Assembly (NCBI RefSeq): GCF_001466725.1
Contig: NZ_CP013650.1
Location: 930,001-994,000 of the forward strand
Source of the DNA: Lacimicrobium alkaliphilum
Lineage (GTDB): Bacteria; Pseudomonadota; Gammaproteobacteria; Enterobacterales; Alteromonadaceae
DNA: 64,000 bases
Reading direction: 5' to 3'
Shown piece by piece: positions 33,749-42,896 of this stretch (position 1 is its first letter; each line of letters opens with the position of its first letter). The notes under the pieces were generated by a model. That model ran no database searches, had not been told where the DNA came from, and saw only the letters and a list, made by a program, of their open reading frames with translations. Made by a program: the position numbers and the translations under genes.

Positions 33749-34237
33749 ATGGACAGTTTTATACGTACAATGCTGTTAACGGGGGGCATGTTGCTTAGTC
33801 TTGCTGGTTGTGGAAATGAGCCAGAGAACGCGCTGTGCAGTAAACACCAGACCCTGCATGAAGCCCACAGGGAAGCAGTAACAAAAGTGAATGTAACCTA
33901 TACCGGTGAAGGCGATATCTCCGCGCAGCTTCGGTTTCCTGTTGAGGTTGTAAATATTGAACAGCTCATTCAGCCAGCGAGGTTGATTGCTCTGGAAACG
34001 ACGCATACGTGTTCAACGCAAACGCCTGATATTCAGTCCAACAGCGAAGCCGTTGTGATTAACCTTTCTTACGACTGCGAACAGGGGAATACTCTTCGAA
34101 AAGCCAATATGTTGATTTTTCAGGAGTTTCCGAAGATTGATGAACTGGAAGTGCATATCAGCACTCCTGTCGTTAACAAGCACTTTGTTTTAAACCGGCA
34201 GTGTTCAATGCCTATATACAATTTTGAAAAAGAGTAG
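33749..34237 (+). CDS. Small lipoprotein of unknown function
   Basis: 162 residues with a lipoprotein signal ending LAGC (Cys21). The mature part has five further cysteines and a mixed alpha/beta character, with no family I recognise. The ATG directly follows the carrier stop codon and the monophosphatase gene begins 10 bp after its own stop, so it is firmly in the operon. It could assist the phosphatase or receptor at the periplasmic face. Confidence 0.7.
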   Translation: MDSFIRTMLLTGGMLLSLAGCGNEPENALCSKHQTLHEAHREAVTKVNVTYTGEGDISAQLRFPVEVVNIEQLIQPARLIALETTHTCSTQTPDIQSNSEAVVINLSYDCEQGNTLRKANMLIFQEFPKIDELEVHISTPVVNKHFVLNRQCSMPIYNFEKE

Positions 34238-34247
34238 GGAAGCAGTA

Positions 34248-35036
34248 ATGAGTAATTTGGAAAAGCGCATCAGGTTTGCAAGTGATCTTGCACGTAAAGC
34301 CGGCAGGCTTGCACTGGATTATTATAAGGATATCGGGGCGCTCACGGTGGTCAGCAAAGGGGTCCAGGACATGGCCACCGAAGCGGATATCAATACCGAA
34401 AATCTAATTCGCCAGGCGATAGAAGAGCAGTATCCTCAGGACGCCTTCTTTGGCGAGGAAAGTAATGAAACATATGAACCTAAAGCCGAAGGCGGAGTTT
34501 GGGTAGTCGATCCGATTGATGGTACACAGCCTTTTATCAGCAGTATTCCAAGCTGGTGCATCTCAATCGCTTACATAGAAGACGATTCTGTCCGGCTTGG
34601 CGTCATTTATGACCCCTGTCATGATGAACTCTTTGTTGCAGGAAAGGGAATGGGCGCGCAGAACAACGGAAAGGCTATGTCGGTATCTCCGGCAACGAGT
34701 TTTGCCGAGGGGCTTGTTTCTGTGGGTTATTCAAACCGGGTTTCCCCGGATGCGACGCTATTGCCATTAGCGAGGCTTATGACTGAAAACGGAATGTTTC
34801 ACCGCAGTGGAAGCGGAGCATTAAGCCTTGCCTATGTCGCAGCGGGCAGATTGATAGGATATTTTGAACCCCATATGAACGTGTGGGATTGTGCTGCCGG
34901 TATGTTGTTGATCGAAGAGGCCGGAGGGCGCGCAATTAACTTTTTTGATAATCAGGATTATCTGAAAAAAGGGGGGCTGGTTGTCGGAGCCACGAAGGGG
35001 GTATATCCTGCTTTGCTGGCGATCGTTGAGGGGTAA
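34248..35036 (+). CDS. Inositol monophosphatase family enzyme
   Basis: 262 residues from the ATG at 34248 (site AGGGAAG); a TTG at 34224 is possible but overlaps the lipoprotein. The IMPase metal site is complete: Glu70 in FFGEES, Asp88 and Asp91 in VDPIDGT, and NVWDCAAGMLLIEEAGG near residue 215. This Mg2+-dependent phosphatase is cytoplasmic and would turn imported inositol monophosphate into inositol for IolG. Other family members act on histidinol phosphate or PAP; the context favours inositol. It ends the receptor-phosphatase-carrier run. Confidence 0.88.
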   Translation: MSNLEKRIRFASDLARKAGRLALDYYKDIGALTVVSKGVQDMATEADINTENLIRQAIEEQYPQDAFFGEESNETYEPKAEGGVWVVDPIDGTQPFISSIPSWCISIAYIEDDSVRLGVIYDPCHDELFVAGKGMGAQNNGKAMSVSPATSFAEGLVSVGYSNRVSPDATLLPLARLMTENGMFHRSGSGALSLAYVAAGRLIGYFEPHMNVWDCAAGMLLIEEAGGRAINFFDNQDYLKKGGLVVGATKGVYPALLAIVEG

Positions 35037-35123
35037 GATAAATTATCGTTAATCTTCTGCTAACCGTATTTTTAATTTAGCTGCGATAGACTGCCATCAC
35101 CAATTCAAATAAGGCTAAATTAT

Positions 35124-35672
35124 ATGAGAAATTTACTGTTGCTCCTCATCACTACGGTTGGCGTAAGTCAGTTTTGCTGGGCGGATTATGATAAATCTGA
35201 AGTCGGCGCTATTCTGGAAATTGTAAACGGAAGCGGAATGTCAGCGACTCAGGCGATGAGAAAGGCTATGTCCAAATACCAGGGGCACCTGGTTGATTAT
35301 GAACTCGAAGACGAAGATGGTTTGCTTTTCCACGAAATCAAGCTGATTGACCTGGATGAAGACACAGAGCGTAAGGTTGTTATCTCAGTGCATGACGGCA
35401 ACGTTGTTTCTGAAAAAAAAGAAAAGCTGTGGTCATGGTTTAAAGAGGATGACGATATAAAGGCGCTGAAAAAACTCGTGGCCAATCAGTACTCAATGCT
35501 CGAAGCGATCGAAAAGCTCGGGCTTGCCACTGATGATTTATTGCTGGATATCGAGCTGGAAGATAAACAAGGTGTGGTTTATTTTGAGATCGAAGTATTT
35601 TCCGGTGGTGAAGAACGCGAGCTACTAGTTGACAGTAAAACTAAATCTATCATCCCTGTATTTAAGCGGTAG
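35124..35672 (+). CDS. PepSY-domain periplasmic protein
   Basis: 182 residues with signal peptide (1-20, ending WA). Two PepSY-like repeats follow (about 25-100 and 105-182), each with an acidic strand pair (DYELEDEDGLLFHEIKL; LLDIELEDKQGVVYFEIEV). PepSY proteins are small periplasmic modulators, often encoded with two-component systems or peptidases. The response regulator gene starts 7 bp after its stop, so this is a PepSY-regulator-kinase operon; the protein may act as sensor partner. Confidence 0.82.
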   Translation: MRNLLLLLITTVGVSQFCWADYDKSEVGAILEIVNGSGMSATQAMRKAMSKYQGHLVDYELEDEDGLLFHEIKLIDLDEDTERKVVISVHDGNVVSEKKEKLWSWFKEDDDIKALKKLVANQYSMLEAIEKLGLATDDLLLDIELEDKQGVVYFEIEVFSGGEERELLVDSKTKSIIPVFKR

Positions 35673-35679
35673 TTGACCA

Positions 35680-36369
35680 GTGAAAATACTTGTTGTTGAG
35701 GATGACAAAGCAACGCGCGAATATGTTCAGAAGGGTTTTCAGGAAACCGGTGCAATTGTAGACACCGCGGTGGACGGACCTGATGGCCTGTTTATGGCGA
35801 CAACTAATGAGTATGACGTTATCGTGCTGGACAGGATGTTGCCTAAAATGCAGGGACTGGCAGTTTTGTCTGCACTGCGTGCTGCATCTATCGCCACACC
35901 TGTGATTATCCTCAGTGCATTGGGGCATGTTGACGAACGTATTAAAGGGCTCAGGTCAGGTGGAGACGATTACCTGGCCAAGCCCTTTTCTTTTCAGGAG
36001 TTGCAGGTCCGGGCCGCTATTCTCGCAGAAAGGCGAAAACAGACAGCAAATCCTGGGACAGGCCCGGCCACGACATTATCGCTGGGAGACCTGACAATGG
36101 ATTTGATAGGCCACAAGGTGACCCGCAATGGCAGTGAAATCAAGTTGCAGCCGAAAGAGTTTCAACTGTTGAAGTATTTGCTGGAGCATCCCGGCCAGGT
36201 GATTTCCCGTACACTGCTGTTCGAGCAGGTCTGGGACTATCACTTTGATCCAAAGACCAATGTTATTGATGTGCACATCGCGAAGCTACGTAAGAAACTG
36301 GAAGAGAACGACCAGTCTCAATTGATCCATACCATCAGAGGCGCTGGGTATGTCCTTGGGCCAGCCTGA
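35680..36369 (+). CDS. OmpR/PhoB-family response regulator
   Basis: 229 residues from GTG. The receiver domain (residues 1-118) has the acidic pocket (VVEDD), phosphoacceptor Asp51 in VLDRMLP and the conserved Lys in LAKPF. The C-terminal winged helix (about 130-228) has the DVHIAKLRKKL recognition helix. The gene overlaps the kinase gene by 20 bp. Such regulators paired with PepSY proteins often respond to cationic peptides or metals; the signal here is not known. Confidence 0.92.
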   Translation: MKILVVEDDKATREYVQKGFQETGAIVDTAVDGPDGLFMATTNEYDVIVLDRMLPKMQGLAVLSALRAASIATPVIILSALGHVDERIKGLRSGGDDYLAKPFSFQELQVRAAILAERRKQTANPGTGPATTLSLGDLTMDLIGHKVTRNGSEIKLQPKEFQLLKYLLEHPGQVISRTLLFEQVWDYHFDPKTNVIDVHIAKLRKKLEENDQSQLIHTIRGAGYVLGPA

Positions 36370-37735
36370 TCAAAAACTGCGCACCTCAGTCTGGCGCTTC
36401 ACCCTGTTGTTTACCCTGTTGGTGCTTTTAATTACCAGCAGTCTGCTGGTGTTGGTTTACCACTATACAATAGGAGAACAGGAACGCCAGAAAGCCCGGC
36501 AAGTGGAAATGACAATGCAGTCTTTGATTGAGCTTGCCCAAACGCCGCAGATGAATGAAAGCGGATTTATAGGCGTTATTGAAAGCCGGATAAATAAAAG
36601 CGCGTCAGTGGTTCTCGCGCTGGAGGTCGATGGTGAGTATGTTGGGAACCTGGGCAGAGTACCGGATAATCTCAGCACTTTTCCGGAGCTGAATTATTTT
36701 CCCATTGCCGTGGTTGACCCTGATGGACAAACCTCTATTGCTATGGTTTTGGGTGCAGAGCTATCAAGTCCTTTTGGTAACCTGGTGGTTGGGGTGATTG
36801 ATGAAAATTATATGACACGTGATATCGCATTTTTTACGATCAGCGGTGTTGGCCTGTTAGCGTGTTTGTTGATCACAACAGTAGCCGGTTTTTTGTTTAA
36901 TCGCTCTGTTTTGTCAAGGGTCAGGCAAATTGCTCAGCTCAGCATGGATGTTCAGGCGGGGAACCGTGAGGCCAGGCTACCACTAAGTAAAAGAAACGAT
37001 GAATTTAATGCTATTGCCTATCAAATCAATAGCATGCTGGATGAAATTGATGAATTGATTGATTCAGTGGCGCAGGTTACTGACAACATCGCACATGATC
37101 TTCGTACTCCGTTAACCCGCATTCGTATTTCACTGGAAGATAACCTGAATGATACCGAAAACGATACAGCCCAGCGGAAATGGAAAGATGAGTTAATCGA
37201 GAGCCTGGACGATGTTATGGCAACATTTAATGCGATGCTGGAGCTATCTCGTTTAGAAAAGGGAGTGGAGCAGGGGCAATTTGAGCCGACGGATATCACA
37301 CAAATCTGTGCCGATGCGATTGATCTGGCCAGCGCTTTAGCTGAAGAAAAGGGGCAGCGGTTGACCTGTCATTTTTCTGAAAATGAAGACCGCCCGATAG
37401 TTCAGGGTGAGCGAAGTCTGCTTTTCCGGGCCGTGTTTAACGTGTTGGAAAATGCGATAAAATATTCACCGCAAAAGAGTACTATCTCCCTGCATATTGA
37501 AAACCATGAAAAGGCTTGTGAAATTGTCATTAGAGATAATGGCCCCGGTATCCCTGCTGAGCTTCATGAGCGAGTATTTCAACGTTTATATCGGGTAGAT
37601 AGCAGCCGGCACTCCAAAGGGTATGGGCTTGGCCTTTCTATTGTTAAAGCTGCTCTAAATCTGCATAACGGTCATGTCAATTTGGATTCAGGTGAACAGG
37701 GCTTGACGGTAAGGCTTTTCCTCCCCAGGCAATAG
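36350..37735 (+). CDS. Sensor histidine kinase
   Basis: 461 residues: TM1 about 17-40, a periplasmic sensor of about 120 residues, TM2 about 163-185, HAMP 186-240, the H-box with phosphoacceptor His249 in NIAHDLRTPLTR, and an HATPase domain with N-box NVLENAIKYS, G1 DNGPGIP and G2 GYGLGLSI. It should phosphorylate the regulator encoded just upstream, whose gene it overlaps. The TM spacing is typical of QseC/PmrB-like kinases. Confidence 0.92.
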   Translation: MSLGQPDQKLRTSVWRFTLLFTLLVLLITSSLLVLVYHYTIGEQERQKARQVEMTMQSLIELAQTPQMNESGFIGVIESRINKSASVVLALEVDGEYVGNLGRVPDNLSTFPELNYFPIAVVDPDGQTSIAMVLGAELSSPFGNLVVGVIDENYMTRDIAFFTISGVGLLACLLITTVAGFLFNRSVLSRVRQIAQLSMDVQAGNREARLPLSKRNDEFNAIAYQINSMLDEIDELIDSVAQVTDNIAHDLRTPLTRIRISLEDNLNDTENDTAQRKWKDELIESLDDVMATFNAMLELSRLEKGVEQGQFEPTDITQICADAIDLASALAEEKGQRLTCHFSENEDRPIVQGERSLLFRAVFNVLENAIKYSPQKSTISLHIENHEKACEIVIRDNGPGIPAELHERVFQRLYRVDSSRHSKGYGLGLSIVKAALNLHNGHVNLDSGEQGLTVRLFLPRQ

Positions 37736-37976
37736 GTGAATTAGCCGCGATTTGTCTGTCCACCTCTTTTGTCTCTTAGACTGGCCTGACAGCTAAAAAA
37801 CACGGGGCTGAACGGGTAGTTCAACCTGACAAGCTACATTTACCTATGGATTCTTTTTTGCTGAATCAGTTAATGCTTAGTCGCACAGCTCTTCATTTTC
37901 AGACTGGTTGCTTAACGTTTTCGCGCTCTAGCAGTCTATAAGTTTAAGTTCCTCCAAACATCTTGCCAGGCTTGAG

Positions 37977-39865
37977 TTATGCCTGCACCTGGCTGATTTT
38001 AAATTGTTGTACAACGTTTTGCAGTTCAGTTGCCAGTTGTGCCAGTGAGTGGCTGGTTTCCAGGGTTTGTGATGCCGCTTCAGTCGATGCTTTGGCAATA
38101 TCGTTAATATTCACAACATTGCGGTTGATCTCTTCCGAGACGGTCTTTTGCTGATCCGCTGCACTGGCGATCATATAGTTTTTCTCACTGATAGCAGAAA
38201 CCTCAATGGTAATTTTTTCCAGCGCTTTGCCGGCAATATCGGCTTTTTCAACACACTTTTCTGCCAGCTGATTCCCCTGCAACATGACCTGTACCGCTGA
38301 GTTGGTTTTTTGCTGCAGCCGCTCAATAATGGTGCTGATTTGCTCCGTTGAATCATGGCTTCTTGACGCCAGGGTGCGCACTTCATCGGCGACGACCGCA
38401 AAGCCACGACCTTGTTCACCGGCTCTGGCCGCTTCAATGGCCGCATTGAGTGCCAGCAGGTTAGTCTGCTCGGCTATTTCACTGATCACCTGCAGTACTG
38501 TAGAGATATTTTTCGCTTCTTCCTGCAGCAGGTTCATTTCCTGACTGGTTTTTTCGACTTGTTGTGCCAGCTCACGAATGCCCTGTACCGCGTCATTGAC
38601 CAATTGCCGGCCTTTTACTGATTCGGTGTCTGCCAGCTTTGAGGCTGCCGCGGCTTCTGAGGCTGAGTGGGATACGTCCTGAACCGTGGTGGTCATTTGG
38701 TTCATCGCCGCCGCCACAGACTCTGTCTCGTGTTGCTGGCGGTTAACGCCATCTCTGGTGCTGGCAGTGATGGAATTTAATTCTTCCGCTGAGCTGCTCA
38801 ACATTTCTGTCGACTGATACACCTCGTACATGGACTCATAAACCGCTCAAGCATCTGATTCAGCGAGTCTCCCACGGCATTGATTTCATCGGCGCCGTCA
38901 TATTGATAACGTTTGGACAGGTCTTTGTCGTCACTGATCTTTTTCATTAAGTCTGCCAGGTATTTAACTGGTCTGGAGATACTCAAAGACACCAGAATTA
39001 CCACAGCAATAATAAAAATGATGGTCAGGGTGCTGACGACTGAGGACAGTAAACGGGTTTGTGCCCGGTAATCTTTGATTTGCTCCTGAATTTCTGAAGA
39101 AAGCTCAGCTAGTAATGCTTCAGTGGCACGTACCTGATCACGCACCTGACCCATTAATCCTTCTTTACTGGTGAGACCTAATTGTTTCTGTCCCTCTACA
39201 AAGGCTGCAAAGTGGCGATTATAGTTGTTCATCAACCGTTCAATTTCTTCCTTGTTCTGAGCGGGTAACGCGCTTTGTCTGAGGGTTGTCATAAAATCAT
39301 CAAAGCTTTCATCGAAGCGCTGTGAGTATTTCATATCCGAGCGCAACATAAAGTCTTTCTCGTGGCGCCTGAGCATCAGCATATCTGCTTTGAGGGCGTC
39401 ATTTTCAACTTTATCTACCTGTTCTTCTGCCGCATGCACGGCATTTCTGAGGGCGCCATAAAAACCCGTTTGCGGTGTCAGACCTATTTCCACGCTTTTT
39501 TGGAGTAGCGCATCAAACTTGTCTTTATATTTACTCAGAATCTCAACCAGTTGCTTGGCTTTTTGTTCCGGAAGCCCCACTTCTGCCAAGTCAGACCTTA
39601 GTGATTCTGTGGTGGCCTGCAGCGCATTGTAGTTGCTATTGAACTTATCGTGGTAGCTGGTATCACTTCTGAGTAAAAAGTCTTTCTCATTGCGCCGCAA
39701 GGTCAGCATGCCGCTGTGGGCCTGATTGGTGGTCACCTCGATTTGGCTGAGTCTATCCATGTTAGCACTGGTGATGTTCTGCATTAATGACATTCCCGCC
39801 ATTCCAGCTAAAACCAGGATGCTGATAAGAATTAATTTATTTCGGATACTGGATAAACTGAACAT
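37977..39865 (-). pseudogene. Methyl-accepting chemotaxis protein with HBM sensor domain, interrupted by a frameshift
   Basis: Two frames make one chemoreceptor. The first (39865 to about 38832) encodes TM1 (residues 10-30), a helical bimodular sensor with the paired LRRNEKDFLLR and LRRHEKDFMLR motifs, TM2 about 262-285 and a HAMP domain ending LNQMLERF. The second (from about 38831 to 37977) gives the signalling domain with the classic [20 protein letters not shown] hairpin. Joining them needs one missing base near 38832. HBM receptors such as McpS sense TCA-cycle acids. No homopolymer lies at the break, so this one may be a true mutation. As written the protein lacks its signalling half. 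Confidence 0.85.
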
Positions 39866-40024
39866 AAAACCTCGTCAGATTATTGTTTGGGTGGGATGGC
39901 AGGTGCATACAGCTTCTCTGTCTATAGGGATAAAGGAACTGCTGCGCAAAAACAGTGTTCAATATAAAAGTAGAGCGTTTGCTTATTCATGGCACTACAC
40001 ACCAGTTTCGACTGCATTGGTTAA

Positions 40025-40055
40025 GCGTAGGTTGGATTGTTACAATCCGCTACGC
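40025..40055. repeat. Hairpin element GCGTAG...CTACGC in the 39866-40166 gap
   Basis: GCGTAGGTTGGATTG and CAATCCGCTACGC form an imperfect stem of about 13 bp around TTA. It resembles dispersed chromosomal repeats that begin GTAGGT. The remaining part of this 301-bp gap between the chemoreceptor and the cyclase shows nothing else I can name. Confidence 0.55.
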
Positions 40056-40166
40056 CGGGAATAACCACATTCGCCACTTAATTCGACGCAACGGGTGGTC
40101 AGGCTTCCCGATTCTGCTGGGCGCCGATAATTTTGCTCAGTATCAGTATTGTTATCGGCCAATAGT

Positions 40167-41468
40167 TTAAGAACCTTTAAACTCTGAGAGTACCACCTGG
40201 TCCCGCCCCCGTACCTTGGCATCGTACAAGGCTTTATCAGCCCGTTCTATAAACGCCCGGGGGGTTTCATTTCCCCGTTGAGCGACACCAAAGCTTGCCG
40301 TTAATCTGATATTGTTCACCCAGATTTTTTTGCTGACGATTTTGCGCAAGGCCTTTGCCAGGTCATAAGCATCAGACAATGAGGTATTAGGGCATACCAA
40401 TAAAAACTCTTCTCCGCCCCAGCGAGCTAAAAAGTCAGTGAACCGACAATTTTTACTAATCGTTTTAGAAAACTCCTTAAGAATATCATCACCAGTTGCG
40501 TGGCCATAATTATCATTTATGGGTTTGAAGTGATCGATATCGATGAAAATAAGAGACAGTACCTCAAGCTCCTTGGTGAATATTTTCTGTATTCCCGCTC
40601 TGTTAAGAGCGCCCGTTAAAGGATCTCTTTCAGCTTTGTCTTTTAGCTCTTTTGTCTTTACATTCAGTAGCTGATTGAGCTGCCTCAGATCCTCCGCCTT
40701 TTTTTCTGTTTCATTAAGGCGTTTACGTGACCATTTCAGGCTGAAAAACAAAAAGCAAATCGCTGAACTCACCCAAAGAAAAATAAGGAAAAATAACACC
40801 TGATTGTTGGTAAAATACTTGCCGGTAAATTTTATGTATTCCACCTCAATAAAATACTGTCCAGGCTGAATATTATTGCCTGTCGCCAGTTCCAGCATCA
40901 TGACATTATCAAACTCGGGCACGGCGTATTTTATCGGCAGCCTTTGTTCGACAATCCACCAGGTTGCCACCTGCAGGCTTTCCATCGGGATTTCATTCGC
41001 GCCTGTTGCGTTTTCTGGCCAGTATTCAATACCGACATATTTCCATGTATTCTGATTACCGACACTGCCGTAATCAGGGCTGAAATTCCGAAGCTGAAAG
41101 CGGAGGCTGTCATGGCCTTTGTTAAGATATCGCGCCTTTAGATAAACAGTTGAAAAAGATGACAGATCTATTCCCTGACCGGCCTGGTTTTGTTGTTGGT
41201 CAAAGAAGCTTATCGAGATTTCGCAAAACGGCCAGTTGTAATCAGTGATAATGACATTGCACTCCATAAGCCAATTGCCATCTTTTTCCGTCAGTGTTGC
41301 AACAGAGCCACCGCCCATACTTTGATCAGATATTACTGAAGGATTGTCAGTGTTGCCGGGATGGAGTAGCAGCGTTTTTTCCAGCACAAAAAACTGCAGA
41401 ACGATGGCAACAAACGTTACTATTAACAGCAGTACCAATGCCAGGTTGTAGAGTTTTCTGTGCTCCAT
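40167..41468 (-). CDS. Membrane diguanylate cyclase with periplasmic beta-sandwich-like sensor
   Basis: 433 residues from the ATG at 41468, which has GAGGTG upstream; the longer frame to 41522 adds a non-conserved start. TM1 about residues 8-28, a periplasmic region about 30-215 with strand-rich segments (STVYLKARYLNKGHDSLRF; then QYFIEVEYIKFTGKYF) resembling carbohydrate-binding beta-sandwiches, TM2 about 220-242, a short coiled coil and a GGDEF domain with GGEEF at 351-355. The product is c-di-GMP. An RxxD inhibitory site is not evident. A fossil of a second copy lies at 10197-10334. Confidence 0.88.
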   Translation of the reverse strand: MEHRKLYNLALVLLLIVTFVAIVLQFFVLEKTLLLHPGNTDNPSVISDQSMGGGSVATLTEKDGNWLMECNVIITDYNWPFCEISISFFDQQQNQAGQGIDLSSFSTVYLKARYLNKGHDSLRFQLRNFSPDYGSVGNQNTWKYVGIEYWPENATGANEIPMESLQVATWWIVEQRLPIKYAVPEFDNVMMLELATGNNIQPGQYFIEVEYIKFTGKYFTNNQVLFFLIFLWVSSAICFLFFSLKWSRKRLNETEKKAEDLRQLNQLLNVKTKELKDKAERDPLTGALNRAGIQKIFTKELEVLSLIFIDIDHFKPINDNYGHATGDDILKEFSKTISKNCRFTDFLARWGGEEFLLVCPNTSLSDAYDLAKALRKIVSKKIWVNNIRLTASFGVAQRGNETPRAFIERADKALYDAKVRGRDQVVLSEFKGS

Positions 41469-41822
41469 GAACACCTCAGTATTAAGTTTTTTACATCCCT
41501 TTTTGTAAATGGTTAACATCACCCCGGGCCGGGGAGCGCGGCAGGCCTGTTTGTTCCATCACACTACAGGCCCTGATGAAGGACATGAACGACATATTTA
41601 GCAGATCTGGCAAAGTTATAAAGATAATTCGCCTTGTCAGATATGAAAGCTTTTTGTGGCACTGACTGAGTCAGGCTTATCTTAGTATCTATTGCCAGAA
41701 TCGCTATGACAAGCACCAAGCCGTATGCTTGTGCTTTATTACCGGCTTATTGATAAGGCCCCTGTGGGGTGCAGACGAACCTGCCGGAGTGGGCCAGAGG
41801 TACAGTTGCCAGCGGCCAGGCT
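41469..41822. other. Intergenic region without recognised gene
   Basis: 354 bp between the cyclase start and the downstream end of the binding-protein gene at 41823. No frame with a ribosome-binding site, no strong hairpin and no repeat were seen. The part next to the cyclase presumably holds its promoter. Confidence 0.5.
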
Positions 41823-42554
41823 CTAATGAGTATGGCGCTCAGCGCCTTTAGCGATAACCTGTTTTTCTGCGGCGGTAATCATTTCTGCCAGTTCGCCGCT
41901 GGCTATGCTGTTGGTAATTACGCTATCAATGCGGGGCACTAACTCTTTGTGATCCTGATGGATGTAGTGAAACAGCGCCAGCCGTTCTAAGGGTTTGCCT
42001 GAAGGCACCACCATATCCATCTCCAGTGCCCTTAATACCAGCATGCCATCCAGTGTATTGGTGAGGGCCACATCAACAAACCCCTTCGCGACCATGCGCA
42101 TGATTTCAGCGGTGGAGTCAAAATCATGTACATCTGTCATTCCGGCAGTGATGTTATTGGTATGCTTTACGCCTCTTACTTTGGCAATGCTGAAGCGGTA
42201 CAGGGCATCTCTGTTATGAATCTGCAGATTTCTGTTTTTCAGCACGTAGGGCATGGTTTCAAGGTAGTAGTAGGGGGTAGGAACACGCACCATGGTGGGG
42301 TTTTCTTCACCGTAGGAGTATATGCGCATTATTTCACCGTCGAGATGCCTGTTCACTGCCGCGTATTCTGCACGCTTCCCGGGAAGAGGGGTGATGGATA
42401 CGGTAATACCAATCTTCTGGTAGAGCTGAGGGATCACGATTCTGCCTACTTCCTGCTCGGCAAGCAGGTTTATCGAGGCAAAGTGGTACGATTCGGCCGC
42501 TGACACGCCGACAGAAAAACACAGTACAATTGGTAGCCACTTAGTTAACAGCAT
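41823..42554 (-). CDS. Periplasmic solute-binding protein, family 3-like (orphan)
   Basis: 243 residues with signal peptide (1-19, ending VSAAES) and a type II binding fold related to SBP_bac_3; INLLAEQEVGRIVIPQLYQKIG and LPGKRAEYAAVNRHLDGEIMRI resemble the protein at 4544. No transport genes are near. Such stand-alone proteins often belong to a transporter-independent family in Alteromonadales of unknown role. The closing HTH tail is basic. Confidence 0.75.
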   Translation of the reverse strand: MLLTKWLPIVLCFSVGVSAAESYHFASINLLAEQEVGRIVIPQLYQKIGITVSITPLPGKRAEYAAVNRHLDGEIMRIYSYGEENPTMVRVPTPYYYLETMPYVLKNRNLQIHNRDALYRFSIAKVRGVKHTNNITAGMTDVHDFDSTAEIMRMVAKGFVDVALTNTLDGMLVLRALEMDMVVPSGKPLERLALFHYIHQDHKELVPRIDSVITNSIASGELAEMITAAEKQVIAKGAERHTH

Positions 42555-42896
42555 TTCAGTCAGGGTGTGCGATAGCGCTATATCCCCCCGCTATCGCATT
42601 CATTTTTCTGAATTGTCTGCACCCTGCCCTGGTGTTACAGCGCGGTCTGCTCAATGTTGCTGCAGAATTCTGAATCTCTAACTCAGATTAGTTCGATATT
42701 CTTTTAATGTACATAGCCAAATTGGGCCGTCAGAGATTAACACTAAGAACCACAAGGTCAGGATTACGACCTCAGTCACAACGCCTCAACGTCAACAGGG
42801 GGGCCTGTAATGCTGTTTTTTTATGACTTAACGTATCCCGTCCGTACAGGAATAGGTTAGATTACTCCTATTGTTTACCAGCAGCCTGATACGCCA
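42555..42896. other. Intergenic region without recognised gene
   Basis: 342 bp between divergent genes (binding protein to the left, YcxB-like to the right). No repeat, RNA or frame of note was seen. The AT-rich patch around 42690-42720 (TATTCTTTTAATG) may contain a promoter. Confidence 0.45.
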
